From positions 434,001 to 498,000 of the forward strand of contig CAVQXR010000002.1 in assembly GCA_963717955.1 (NCBI GenBank): a stretch of DNA of 64,000 bases. Reading direction: 5' to 3'. Origin of the DNA: CAVQXR01 sp963717955 (GTDB lineage Bacteria; Actinomycetota; Thermoleophilia; Gaiellales; Gaiellaceae). Of this stretch, positions 1 to 9,582 are shown one piece after another. A program made the position numbers and the translations under genes. The number at the start of each line of letters is the position of its first letter. The first letter of the stretch is position 1. The notes beneath the pieces were generated by a model that saw only the letters and a list, made by a program, of their open reading frames with translations, had not been told where the DNA came from and made no database searches.

Positions 1-187
1 TCGACGCCGGGTTCGTCGAGTGGATCGAGCGGCGCGGCTGCGCGTTCGTCTCGATCGGACAGCCGGTGCCCGGCGCCGCGCTTCACGTGGCGTACCCGGG
101 CGCACGGGACCGCTCGTCTCCCTGCTCGTCGAGACGACCGCGGTCGAGCTTCTCGCCGCCGAGCTCTGGCGTCGCCAGCAGGCATAG
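1..187 (+). CDS. SIS-domain (phosphosugar-binding) protein, C-terminal fragment
   Basis: Only the 3' end is in the window. One frame gives GCAFVSIGQPVPGA and reaches YPG near base 100. The sense then continues one frame over as TGPLVSLLVETTAVEL and ends ...WRRQQA at a TAG (185-187). Adding a single C near 101-103 would join the halves as YPGRTGPLVSLL, so a one-base deletion is the likely cause. The pattern (variable strand, YPG turn, long terminal helix with LVE...ELLAAELW) resembles the C-terminus of sugar-isomerase (SIS) domain proteins, which bind phosphorylated sugars. That assignment rests on pattern memory from a short fragment and is tentative. The next gene is convergent. Confidence 0.45.
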   Translation, partial: RRRVRRVDRAARLRVRLDRTAGARRRASRGVPGRTGPLVSLLVETTAVELLAAELWRRQQA

Positions 188-254
188 CGGCTTTTCCCCG
201 GTCGCGGACGCGCAGGTCCCTGAGCGTCTCGCCGACGTCGATGCCCGGCAGCCG

Positions 255-1661
255 TTAGCCGAGTGCGGGACGCCGCTCGCCGACCCGGGTCGCCTGCTCG
301 AACGCGTGGGCAAGCTGGAGAACGCCGAGGTCGTCCCGGTGGCGCCCGACGAGCTGGAGGCCGACGGGCAGCCCGTCCGGGGTGAATCCGGCAGGGACGG
401 AGATCGCGGGGCAGGCCGTGACCGTGATGTCGGAGCAGCTGCGCATCCAGTCGACGTAGGTCTCCATCTCGACGCCGCGGATCTCCCGGACCCATTCGAT
501 CTCGACGTCGAACGGCGGCACCTGAACGGTCGGGAGTGCGAGGAAGTCGACGTCCTCCATGAACCGCCGGACGCGCTCCCGCAGCGCGGCGTGCTCGCGA
601 AGCGCCCTTGCGACGTCAGGCGCGGTGAGACGCCGTGCGAGCTCCAGGTTCCAGCGGATCGTGTCCTTGAGCGACTCAGGGTTGGCGTCGTACTCGGGGC
701 CGAGCCCCACCTCGAACTCGACGGCCCGCAGCACCTGGAAGATCTCGCCCGCGTCCTCGAGTCTCGGGAAGCCGTCGACGACCTCGCACCGAAGCTCCTC
801 GAGCGCCCGCCGCGCGGGGGCGAGGGCCGCGGTCACGGCGGGATCGACGGGCAGCCCGCCGGCGTCGTCGCTCCACGCGACTCTCACGCCGCGGACGGCG
901 CGATCGAGAGGCTCGGCGAAGACGGACCCCGGCCCGGCGAGGGCGATCGGCGAGCGGGGATCCGGGCCGGCGATCGCCGAGAGCAGGAGGGCGACATCGG
1001 CGACGGTCCGCGCCATGGGCCCCTCCACGGAGAGCTCAGACCACGGCGCCTCGGTCGGCCAGACGGGCACCCGGCCGGGTGAGGGCCTGAAGCCGACCAC
1101 GTTGCAGAAGGACGCGGGGTTCCGGAGCGAGCCTCCCATGTCGCTCCCGTCGGCGATCGGGACCATCCCGCTGGCAAGCGCGGTGGCCGCACCGCCGCTC
1201 GACCCGCCGCAGGTCTTCGAGAGGTCGTAGGGGTTGCGCGTCGCGCCGAAGACCGGGTTGAACGTCTGCGAACCGGCCCCCATCTCCGGCGTGTTCGTCT
1301 TGCCGATCGTGATCGCGCCCGCGGCCTGGATCCGCTCGACGACGAGCGAGCTCTCGCCGGGCACCCAGTCGGCATACAGCGGGGAGCCGAACGTCGTCCG
1401 GATGCCCGCCGTCAGCGCGAGGTCCTTGTGCGCGACCGGGAGCCCGTGGAGAGGCCCCGGAGGCTCGCCCCCGGCGAGAGCCTCGTCGGCTGCCCGTGCG
1501 GCCTCGCGCGCACGCTCCGGGACGAGGGTGACGATCGCGTTGACGGCAGGGTTCATCCGCTCGATCTGCGCGAGGTGGGCGTCGAGCACCTCGACCGCCG
1601 ACAGCTCGCGCGACCGGAGGCGCCGGGCGAGCTCGGTCGCCGTCAGGAAGTGGGTGTCCAC
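255..1661 (-). CDS. Amidase signature family hydrolase
   Basis: Hydrolyses a C-N amide bond using a Ser-cisSer-Lys triad. The triad is visible: Lys in VAHKDLAL (about residue 80), the cis-Ser region in CGGSSGGAATALA, and the nucleophile region in GSDMGGSLRNPASF. The protein is 468 aa, normal for the family. I chose the GTG at 1661 (VDTHFLTATELARRL) because the typical amidase N-terminal helix begins there; an open frame continues upstream but is antisense to the next gene. Substrate cannot be told: the family includes amidases, Glu-tRNA amidotransferase A-like proteins and allophanate hydrolases. There is no gatB or gatC nearby, so a stand-alone catabolic amidase is likely. It is divergent from the KhtT-like gene. 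Confidence 0.85.
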   Translation of the reverse strand: MDTHFLTATELARRLRSRELSAVEVLDAHLAQIERMNPAVNAIVTLVPERAREAARAADEALAGGEPPGPLHGLPVAHKDLALTAGIRTTFGSPLYADWVPGESSLVVERIQAAGAITIGKTNTPEMGAGSQTFNPVFGATRNPYDLSKTCGGSSGGAATALASGMVPIADGSDMGGSLRNPASFCNVVGFRPSPGRVPVWPTEAPWSELSVEGPMARTVADVALLLSAIAGPDPRSPIALAGPGSVFAEPLDRAVRGVRVAWSDDAGGLPVDPAVTAALAPARRALEELRCEVVDGFPRLEDAGEIFQVLRAVEFEVGLGPEYDANPESLKDTIRWNLELARRLTAPDVARALREHAALRERVRRFMEDVDFLALPTVQVPPFDVEIEWVREIRGVEMETYVDWMRSCSDITVTACPAISVPAGFTPDGLPVGLQLVGRHRDDLGVLQLAHAFEQATRVGERRPALG

Positions 1662-1730
1662 GGAGAGGCACTGTACGCCCGCGCGGCGAACGGCCCGGTG
1701 CGCCGGCGGCTCTGCATGCGACAATCGGGC

Positions 1731-2219
1731 ATGGCCCTGATCGAGGAGACCCGCCTTCCCGGCGTTGGCGTCCGCCTCGAGTTCACCACCACCGCGGGCG
1801 ACCGGATCGGCGTGATCCACCATCGCTCGGGCAGGCGGGAGCTCGTCCTGTACGACCGGAGCGACCCGGATTCGTCCAGAGCAGTGCTGGCGCTCGGGGA
1901 AGAGGATGCTCACGTGCTCGTGGAGCTGCTCGGCGGCTCGGAGGTCGTCGAGCGGCTCGACGAGGTGCTTCGCCAGTCGGTCGAGGGGCTGACGCTCGAA
2001 TGGGTCGCGATCGGGCCGGGTTCGCCGGCGGCCGGCCGGACGCTTGACGAGATCGGTCTTCGCACGCGCACCGGGGCCTCCGTCGTCGCGGTCGTGCGCG
2101 GGGACGAGACCATCAACTCTCCGCGGGCGGACTTCGGGATCGAGGCGGGCGACACCGCGGTCGTGGTCGGCTCGCCGGAGGCGATCGAGAAGGCGGCGTC
2201 GGCCCTTCGCGATGCCTGA
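1731..2219 (+). CDS. KhtT-like regulatory subunit with TrkA-C domain
   Basis: A 162-aa cytoplasmic protein. The N-terminal part (1-70) is a small beta-rich domain (TRLPGVGVRLEFTT, GRRELVLYDR). The C-terminal part (about 85-160) is a TrkA-C/RCK-C domain (GRTLDEIGLRTRTGASVVAV, DTAVVVGSPEAI), which usually binds a nucleotide or other ligand. This is the architecture of KhtT, which gates the KhtU K+/H+ antiporter. The next gene overlaps by 8 bases and encodes a CPA2 antiporter, supporting a two-gene system. The ATG at 1731 follows a GACAAT hexamer (1720-1725) by only 5 bases and has no Shine-Dalgarno sequence, so it may be leaderless. Confidence 0.8.
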   Translation: MALIEETRLPGVGVRLEFTTTAGDRIGVIHHRSGRRELVLYDRSDPDSSRAVLALGEEDAHVLVELLGGSEVVERLDEVLRQSVEGLTLEWVAIGPGSPAAGRTLDEIGLRTRTGASVVAVVRGDETINSPRADFGIEAGDTAVVVGSPEAIEKAASALRDA

Positions 2220-3414
2220 CCCGCTGCCGCTCGCCGCGGCCGCGGGCGACGCAGCCGGGATCTTCCTCGAGCTCGGCCTCGTGGTCGCCGTCCTTGCGGT
2301 GCTCGCGAGGCTGGCGGTGCACAGGGGCTTCTCGCCCATCCCGCTGTATCTGCTCGCAGGGCTCGCTCTCGGAGCGCTCGGGCCGATCGAGCTCTCGGCC
2401 AGGTTCATCGAGGTGGGCGCCCAGCTCGGCGTCGTGCTGCTCCTCTTCGCGCTCGGGCTCGAGTACACGGGCGAGGAGCTCGTGTCGAATCTCGGCGGTA
2501 GCGCCCGGGCCGGGCTGCTCGACCTCGGCCTGAACTTCGTCCCGGGATTCCTGGCCGGCCTCGTTCTCGGCTGGGGCGCGCTGGCGGCGCTCCTGCTCGG
2601 CGGTGTCACCGTCATCTCGTCGTCGGGCATCGTGGCCAAGGTGCTCGCAGACCTCGGACGCCTGGGAAACCGCGAGACACCGGTGATCCTCTCGATTCTC
2701 GTCCTCGAAGATCTTGCGCTGGCCTTCTACCTCCCGTTCGTCGCGGTGCTCCTGGCCGGGGCGAGCGCGCTGGCGGCGGCAGGCTCGATCGCAATCGCAA
2801 TCGCCGCCGCGCTCGCTGCGCTCGTCGTCGCGATCCGGTTCGGATCGCTGCTGTCCCGGGTCGTGTTCAGCCGGTCGGACGAGGTGCTCCTGCTCTCCGT
2901 GCTGGGAGTCGTTCTCGTCGTCGCCGGCGCAGCCGAGGGTCTCAATGTCTCGGCGGCGGTGGGAGCGTTCCTCGTCGGGATTGCGGTGTCCGGCCAGGTC
3001 GCATCGCGGACGGCGGAGCTCGTCGCTCCCCTCCGAGATCTCTTCGCGGCGGTGTTCTTCGTCTTCTTCGGTCTCCAGATCGATCCAGGCGAATTGCCCG
3101 GCGTCGCCGCTGCCGCCGTCGTGCTCGCGCTCGTCACCGCGGCGACGAAGCTCGTGACGGGCTGGTGGGCGGCTCGCTGGGCGGGAGTCGGCGTCCGCGG
3201 CCGCCTGCGCGCCGGAGCCGCTCTCGTCGCCCGTGGGGAGTTCTCGATCGTGATTGCCGGGCTCGGTGTAGCAGCCGGTGTGGAGGGGTCGCTCGGACCG
3301 CTCGCGGCAGCCTACGTGCTCATCCTGGCGATCGCCGGCCCGGTGCTCGCACGGTATGCAGACCGTCTCGAGCCGCTCGTCAGTCGAGGTCTCCGGGCAG
3401 GAGCGAGAACATGA
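2212..3414 (+). CDS. CPA2-family monovalent cation/proton antiporter (KhtU-like)
   Basis: A 400-aa integral membrane protein with about 12 hydrophobic segments from residue 15 to 385. Family marks are the LLLFALGLEYTGEEL segment near residue 85, the SSGIVAKVLADLG loop, and DLALAFYLPF containing the conserved acidic residue. The late AVFFVFFGLQIDPGEL and ARGEFSIVIAGLG segments are typical of KefB/KhtU-type exchangers. No C-terminal RCK-N domain is attached; regulation probably comes from the separate KhtT-like protein whose gene overlaps this one by 8 bases. Predicted role: K+ (or Na+) efflux in exchange for protons at the cytoplasmic membrane. The ATG at 2212 is preferred for the overlap. The 3' end overlaps the convergent GNAT gene by 35 bases. 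Confidence 0.85.
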   Translation: MPDPLPLAAAAGDAAGIFLELGLVVAVLAVLARLAVHRGFSPIPLYLLAGLALGALGPIELSARFIEVGAQLGVVLLLFALGLEYTGEELVSNLGGSARAGLLDLGLNFVPGFLAGLVLGWGALAALLLGGVTVISSSGIVAKVLADLGRLGNRETPVILSILVLEDLALAFYLPFVAVLLAGASALAAAGSIAIAIAAALAALVVAIRFGSLLSRVVFSRSDEVLLLSVLGVVLVVAGAAEGLNVSAAVGAFLVGIAVSGQVASRTAELVAPLRDLFAAVFFVFFGLQIDPGELPGVAAAAVVLALVTAATKLVTGWWAARWAGVGVRGRLRAGAALVARGEFSIVIAGLGVAAGVEGSLGPLAAAYVLILAIAGPVLARYADRLEPLVSRGLRAGART

Positions 3415-3922
3415 CGAAGTCACGCCGCCGGCCCTTTATCTCGCGGTAGGAGCGGACGAGGCCTTCGCGCGCGAACCCGGCCTTCTCGGCCACCCGCTGC
3501 GACGGGAGGTTCGCCGGCTCGGCGAGGAGCTCGAGCCGGGCGAGGCCGAGCTCGGTCAGGGCCCAGCCCGAGACGAGCCGCACGGCCCTCGGCGCGACTC
3601 CGCGGCCGCGCGCCTCCCGCCGGACCAGGTATCCGATCTCGCCGCTCCCGCCGCCGATTTGGTGGATCCCCGCGGTGCCCAGCAGCTCGTGCGTCGTCGC
3701 GTCGGCGATGACGAACACGGCATCGGTGCCCTCGGCCCAGCCCTGCTCCGAGGTCGCGAGGAAGGCCCTGGCGTCGGCCTCCGTGTAGCCCTCCGGCACA
3801 CGGGTCCACCTCGGGATCTCGGGATCGCGGCAGGCGGCCGCGACGTCCGGGACGTCCTCCTCCCGAAACGGCCGCAGCGTCACGACGCCATCGGTGAGCG
3901 GTGGATCAGGTGGACGAAGCAT
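3380..3922 (-). CDS. GNAT N-acetyltransferase, RimJ/RimL type
   Basis: A 180-aa acetyl-CoA-dependent acyltransferase. It begins LTDGVVTLRPFREEDVP, the usual opening of RimJ/RimL-like GNATs. The acetyl-CoA pyrophosphate loop is RREARGRGVAPRAVRL (R-x-x-G-x-G/A form), followed by LARLELLAEPANLPSQRVAEKAGF, the end of the fold. Such enzymes acetylate ribosomal protein N-termini, antibiotics or small amines; the target here is unknown. The start ATG lies inside the end of the alcohol dehydrogenase gene (17-base overlap), so both are probably on one message. The 3' end overlaps the antiporter gene on the opposite strand. Confidence 0.85.
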   Translation of the reverse strand: MLRPPDPPLTDGVVTLRPFREEDVPDVAAACRDPEIPRWTRVPEGYTEADARAFLATSEQGWAEGTDAVFVIADATTHELLGTAGIHQIGGGSGEIGYLVRREARGRGVAPRAVRLVSGWALTELGLARLELLAEPANLPSQRVAEKAGFAREGLVRSYREIKGRRRDFVMFSLLPGDLD

Positions 3923-4913
3923 CGACCTTCAACACCGCCGCGCCTCGGACGCGACCGGCCCGGAGTGCCGCGAGCGCCTCGTTCGCCTCCTCGAGACCGT
4001 AGACCTCCACCTCGGTACGCACCGGCACGCGGGGGGCGAGCGCGAGGAACTCCTCGCCGTCGCGGCGCGTCAGGTTCGCGACCGACCGGACGGCGCGCTC
4101 ACCCCACAGCAGCTCGTAGGGAAACGACGGGATGTCGCTCATGTGGATCCCCGCGCAGACGACCGTCCCGCCGCGCGCGAGCGCACGCAGCGCGGCCGGC
4201 ACGAGCTCCCCGGCAGGGGCGAAGACGATCGCCGCGTCGAGCTCCTCCGGGGCAGGGCCGAGCGAGTCCCCGGCCCACTCGGCTCCGAGCCCGAGCGCGA
4301 ACTGCCGGGTGGTCTCGTCTCCCGCCCGCGTGAAGGCGAACACCCGGCGATCCTGCCAGCGGGCCACCTGGGCGACGATGTGGGCCGCGGCCCCGAACCC
4401 GTAGAGCCCGATTCGCGCCGCGTCACCGGTCATCCGCAGGGCGCGATGGCCGATCAGCCCCGCGCAGAGGAGCGGCGCCGCCTGCAGATCGCGATAGCCG
4501 TCGGGAAGGTGGAAGCAGAAGCGGGCGTCGGCGACCGCAGCCTCGGCGAAGCCGCCGTTCAGGTGGTAGCCGGTGAAGCGGGCCCCGGCGCAGAGGTTCT
4601 CCCGTCCGGACAGGCAGTACGCGCAGGTGCCGCACGTCCAGCCGAGCCACGGGACGCCGATCCGGTCGCCGCGCCGGACGCCTGCGGCGTCAGCGCCGAG
4701 CCGCTCGACGATCCCGACGATCTGGTGGCCGGGGATGAGCGGCAGTGCCGGCTCGGGCAGCTCGCCGTCGACCACGTGCAGGTCGGTTCGGCAGACGCCA
4801 CAGGCGAGCACGCGCAGCAGCACTTGCCCCGCCGCCGGGCGCGGCCCGGGCACGTCTGTCAGGCTGAGCGGACGGCCTGGGGCCTCCAGGATCATGGCCC
4901 GCATGCACCGCAC
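3906..4913 (-). CDS. Zinc-binding alcohol dehydrogenase (MDR superfamily)
   Basis: A 335-aa NAD(P)-dependent zinc dehydrogenase. The catalytic zinc site is seen in CGVCRTDLHVVDGE and GHQIVGIVE. The structural zinc cysteines are in CGTCAYCLSGRENLC (about residues 96-110). A Rossmann segment follows (RIGLYGFGAAAHIV), with GFGAAA in place of the usual GxGxxG. The closest pattern I recall is the AdhA-like group of actinobacterial alcohol dehydrogenases; the substrate alcohol is unknown. The GTG at 4913 is chosen because an AGAGGAGG sequence lies 5 bases upstream. The gene leads a two-gene unit with the GNAT gene and is divergent from ftsH. Confidence 0.85.
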   Translation of the reverse strand: MRCMRAMILEAPGRPLSLTDVPGPRPAAGQVLLRVLACGVCRTDLHVVDGELPEPALPLIPGHQIVGIVERLGADAAGVRRGDRIGVPWLGWTCGTCAYCLSGRENLCAGARFTGYHLNGGFAEAAVADARFCFHLPDGYRDLQAAPLLCAGLIGHRALRMTGDAARIGLYGFGAAAHIVAQVARWQDRRVFAFTRAGDETTRQFALGLGAEWAGDSLGPAPEELDAAIVFAPAGELVPAALRALARGGTVVCAGIHMSDIPSFPYELLWGERAVRSVANLTRRDGEEFLALAPRVPVRTEVEVYGLEEANEALAALRAGRVRGAAVLKVDASST

Positions 4914-5002
4914 CTTAACCTCCTCTTAGCACTCCGCTCGCGGTTCGAGCCGATGTCGGGAAGAAGCCGGTGCCACACTTTCGTTGACACAGGCACGAGA
5001 AC

Positions 5003-6972
<1,970 letters not shown>

Positions 6973-6976
<4 letters not shown>

Positions 6977-7938
6977 CTGTCCTGACCACAGAGGTGTGAG
7001 ACGCGGCTGATCGGGGGCCGAGCTCCAAGCGAGCTGTGGGGTCGACGTCGGTTGTACCAGCGTAGATAGCCGGGAAGGGCGCGGGCCCGGACACTGCTCG
7101 AGGGATAGCTGCGCGCGTACGCCCATTCGCGCAGGAGCGTCTGGATGAAGCGTTCCGCCTTGCCGTTCGTACGCGGGCGGTAGGCGCGTGTGTAGCGCCG
7201 CTCGATCCCGAGCCGCCCACTCGTCTCCACCCAAGCACGTGCGTGGTAGGCCTTGGCGTTGTCCGTCAGCACGCGCTCGACGACGATGCCATGGCCTCGG
7301 TACCAGGCGACGGCGCGCTGCAGGAAGCGAGCGCAGGACTCGGCATCCTGCCCGGGGAGGAGCTCTGCGTAGGCAAGGCGGGAGTGGTCGTCGATCGCGA
7401 CGTGCAGGTGCTGCCAGCCGACACGGCGATTGCCCTGCGGCCGGCCCGCCTGCTCGCCGAGGACGCGCTTGCCCGGCTCCCAGAAGCGTCCGAGCTTCTT
7501 CGTGTCTACGTGCAGCAGCTCGCCCGGCTGCTCACGTTCGTAGCGACGCGCGCAGCGGGCAGCAGCGGTGCCCGGCCGGGGCAAGCGCGAGCAACCGTGC
7601 CGACGCAAGACCTTGCCGATCGTCGAGGGTGAGTGCGGGACGAGCCCGGCGAGGCGCACCGGTCCGTAGGCGGTGCGTCGTCGGGCGAGAAGGATCTGCT
7701 GCTCGAGCTCGGTCGACAGGCGCCGCGGCTGTCGACGAGGTGTCGAAGGCCGGTCGCGTAACGCCACCCATCCTCCCTCGCGATACCGACGCCAGAGCCG
7801 GTAGGCCGTCGCGCGGCTGCATCCGCCGCTGGCCGCGGCCAGCGGCGGGCTGACGCCTTGCTCGATCGCGGCAACGACCTCACACCGCGACTCCCACGAC
7901 AGCCGCTTCCGTCGCGGACGCTCACTAGCCTGCGCCAT
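6973..7938 (-). CDS. IS481-family transposase (DDE integrase core)
   Basis: A 321-aa transposase. The N-terminal part carries helix-turn-helix DNA-binding segments (SWESRCEVVAAIEQGVSPPL, CSRATAYRLWRRY, then HSPSTIGKVLRRHG). The rve/DDE core follows, with Asp in LLHVDTKKLGRF, Asp in RVLTDNAKAYHA and Glu in RTNGKAERFIQTLL. The C-terminus has YLRWYNRRRPHSSLG, typical of the family. The TAG stop lies wholly in the duplicated target (6973-6975) and is therefore supplied by the insertion site, not the element. The gene is full length with no frameshift, so the element may be active. Confidence 0.95.
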
Positions 7939-8037
7939 TCCGGGCCTCCTCGCTGAGCTTTGCGGTCTTCGTCAACCCGCAAGCTCACGGGAGGTCCGGA
8001 CGGATCAGATCCGTCTCACAGGTGTGTGGTCGTCACA
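6978..8037 (-). mobile_element. IS481-family insertion sequence, complete
   Basis: A 1060-bp element with both ends, a target duplication and one intact transposase gene. The imperfect terminal inverted repeats span 6978-7012 and 8003-8037. They begin TGTCCTGACCACA and, on the other strand, TGTGACGACCACA; 26 of 35 positions match by my count. The element is flanked by GCTAGC on both sides. The length, TGT termini, single DDE transposase and CTAG target all suit IS481. Intact ends, intact gene and perfect duplication suggest a recent insertion. Removing it and one GCTAGC restores two convergent genes (ftsH and a cupin gene) that shared CTAG in their stop codons. Confidence 0.93.
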
Positions 8038-8043
8038 GCTAGC
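8038..8043. repeat. Right target-site duplication of the IS481-like element
   Basis: Second copy of GCTAGC, identical to 6972-6977. On the minus strand it supplies the TAG stop codon (8041-8039) of the cupin gene that ran convergent to ftsH before the insertion. Confidence 0.9.
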
Positions 8044-8383
8044 GAGCGGGGGGCCCAAAGCGGCCGACCTGGAGGCCGGGCCGGCGGAGATGCGTGGTCA
8101 GGTACCGGATCCCGCCGCCGCCGGCGACGATCGCGCGCCGGCTGCCCTTCGGGATCAGGCACGCATAGGGAGCCTCGGTCTGTACCGGCTCGCCGTCGAT
8201 CGTGATCGTCCCGCTCCCGCGGAGCACGACGACGAGAACGTCGCGCTCCTCGTTCACGTGCTCCGCGACCCCGCGGCCGGGCGGCCACGCGATCAGCGTC
8301 GCGTTCAGGTCGTCGCTTGCCATGCCCCAGAGAGGGCCGGAGCCCTCAACCGCGGAGAGATCGATCGCCGGGTGCCGGCTCAC
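8039..8383 (-). CDS. Single-domain cupin protein
   Basis: A 114-aa small beta-barrel protein. The cupin core is seen as GRGVAEHVNEERDVLVVVLRG, then GSGTITIDGEPVQ and APYACLIPKGSRRAI. Only one of the usual metal-binding histidines is obvious in the first motif (EHVNEERD), so metal binding is uncertain. The GTG at 8383 overlaps the stop of the preceding glyoxalase-fold gene (GTGA), giving a two-gene operon. Function is unknown; such cupins often bind small carboxylates or act as sensors. The stop codon lies in the IS481 target duplication, leaving the protein intact. Confidence 0.75.
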   Translation of the reverse strand: MSRHPAIDLSAVEGSGPLWGMASDDLNATLIAWPPGRGVAEHVNEERDVLVVVLRGSGTITIDGEPVQTEAPYACLIPKGSRRAIVAGGGGIRYLTTHLRRPGLQVGRFGPPAR

Positions 8384-8868
8384 TCGTCGAGCTCGGCGAG
8401 CAGACCGTCGAGGTCGAGTCTCTCCGTCACCATCGCGAGGCTCCCGTCCGGCCGTCGCGGCCACTCATCGCGCGGCCGGTCCCACGTCAGCTCGACGCCG
8501 TTGCCGTCCGGGTCGGCGAGGTAGATCGCCTCGCTGACCCCGTGGTCGGACGCTCCGTGGAGCGGGATCCCGTCCCTCACGACGGCGGCGAGCGCACCGG
8601 CGAGCGCGCGCCGGGTGGGGTAGCGGATCGCCACGTGGTAGAGGCCGGTCGTCCCGCGAGGCGGCGGCGGGCCGGCCTTGCTCTCCCAGGTGTTCAGACC
8701 GATGTGGTGGTGGTATCCCCCGGCCGAGAGGAACGCCGCCTGATCGCCGAGCTGCTCCTGCACCTCGAAACCGAGCACGTCGCGCCAGAACGCGAGCGAA
8801 CGGTCGATGTCCGCCACCTTCAGGTGGACGTGCCCGATGACCACGCCCGCGTCGATCACGGGCCCCAT
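8380..8868 (-). CDS. VOC-family (glyoxalase/extradiol dioxygenase fold) protein
   Basis: A 162-aa vicinal-oxygen-chelate protein. It opens with IGHVHLKVADIDRSLAFWRD, where the metal-binding His sits at the start of the first repeat. The second repeat gives LYHVAIRYPTRRALAGAL and ADPDGNGVELTWDRP, with the second His and the metal-binding Glu. The pattern HVHLKV...YHHHIGLNTW is like the catechol 2,3-dioxygenase (CatE) subgroup. CatE proteins are about 280 aa, so this one-module protein would have to pair to form a site. A role in aromatic or aldehyde chemistry is possible but not shown. It is coupled to the cupin gene downstream. Confidence 0.8.
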   Translation of the reverse strand: MGPVIDAGVVIGHVHLKVADIDRSLAFWRDVLGFEVQEQLGDQAAFLSAGGYHHHIGLNTWESKAGPPPPRGTTGLYHVAIRYPTRRALAGALAAVVRDGIPLHGASDHGVSEAIYLADPDGNGVELTWDRPRDEWPRRPDGSLAMVTERLDLDGLLAELDE

Positions 8869-8927
8869 CGTCTCACATCCCCTGCGGCCCTGCCGCCTCC
8901 GACGCGGTGAAGATCGTCGCCGATCCC

Positions 8928-8933
8928 TAGGAT
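8928..8933 (+). promoter_or_regulatory. Putative -10 element for a leaderless transcript
   Basis: TAGGAT ends 6 bases before the ATG at 8940, and no Shine-Dalgarno sequence lies between. This is the spacing expected if transcription starts at the A of the start codon. I see no convincing -35 element. Confidence 0.45.
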
Positions 8934-8939
8934 GCCGGC

Positions 8940-9512
8940 ATGGCAGCGCTGCCGCCCGAGCCGGACCTCCGCGACATGGTTCAGGCCGTCTCTCGCGTGT
9001 GGTGGCTCTACCTGATCACGGGCATCCTGCTCCTCGTCCTCGGGTTCGTCGTGCTCTCCTACGACGCCGAGTCGCTCGCGACGACCTCGATCCTGATCGG
9101 CGTCTCGTTCCTCGTCGCAGGCATGGGCTGGCTCGCGACGGGCGTGACCACGGACGAGGGGAGGTGGTGGGTGATCGGCGGCGGGATCCTGGGCCTGGTC
9201 GCGGGGATCATCGCCTTCGTCTATCCGGGGGAGACGCTGCTCGTGCTCGGGCTGCTCACCGGCTGGTATCTCCTGGTCGTCGGCATCGTGGAGGTCGTCC
9301 AGTCGTTCCTGCACCGCGACCGCGACATGTGGTGGCTCGGGCTGGTCACCGGCGTCGTCATGTTCGGGCTCGGCGCCTGGGCGGTCCGCGACGACGACCG
9401 GTCCGTCCTGCTCCTCGTCACCATCGTCGGCGTCTTCTGCCTGCTTCGCGGGATCCGGGACGTGGTGGCCGCCTTCGCGCTGCGGCAGGCCGGCAGGGAG
9501 CGCGGGACGTAG
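8940..9512 (+). CDS. HdeD/DUF308-family membrane protein
   Basis: A 190-aa protein with six hydrophobic helices in three pairs (about 20-40, 47-68, 75-95, 100-120, 130-148, 153-172). The repeated signature is LITGILLLVLGFVVL, then GLVAGIIAFVYPGETLLVLG, as in DUF308/HdeD proteins. The family includes E. coli HdeD, linked to acid stress; biochemical function is not established. The N-terminal 15 residues and the Arg-rich tail are soluble. It appears to be a single-gene transcript. Confidence 0.8.
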   Translation: MAALPPEPDLRDMVQAVSRVWWLYLITGILLLVLGFVVLSYDAESLATTSILIGVSFLVAGMGWLATGVTTDEGRWWVIGGGILGLVAGIIAFVYPGETLLVLGLLTGWYLLVVGIVEVVQSFLHRDRDMWWLGLVTGVVMFGLGAWAVRDDDRSVLLLVTIVGVFCLLRGIRDVVAAFALRQAGRERGT

Positions 9513-9516
9513 CCAG

Positions 9517-9522
9517 TACGAT
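9517..9522 (+). promoter_or_regulatory. Putative -10 element for the 9529 uORF and hydrolase gene
   Basis: TACGAT is followed after 6 bases by a GTG that opens a 17-codon reading frame, the spacing of a leaderless actinobacterial transcript. No clear -35 hexamer is seen. Confidence 0.4.
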
Positions 9523-9528
9523 CTGCCG

Positions 9529-9582
9529 GTGCGCAGCGGGCCCGGGTCGATCACGTGCCAGGCCGCGGCGAGGAGCGGATGA
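9529..9582 (+). CDS. Putative leaderless 17-aa uORF coupled to the MBL hydrolase
   Basis: GTG at 9529 begins a short frame reading VRSGPGSITCQAAARSG and ending in TGA at 9580-9582. That stop overlaps the ATG at 9579 of the next gene as ATGA. The start lies 6 bases after a TACGAT hexamer. Leaderless small frames overlapping the next gene by four bases are known in mycobacteria and can set translation of the downstream gene. Protein conservation cannot be judged here. Confidence 0.4.
   Translation: MRSGPGSITCQAAARSG

Noticed and set aside
255..2639. Very long minus-strand open frame covering the amidase and beyond
   Set aside because: Only the part below 1661 is amidase; the rest is antisense to the KhtT and antiporter genes and has no protein-like pattern. 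GC-rich DNA produces such shadow frames widely here.
4926..4934. TTAGCACTC upstream of ftsH, an exact left half of the CIRCE heat-shock operator
   Set aside because: The right half nine bases later shows no match to GAGTGCTAA, so it is not a usable HrcA site.
4984..4989. TTGACA resembling a -35 element before ftsH
   Set aside because: It is only 14 bases from the GTG start and no -10 element fits the required spacing.
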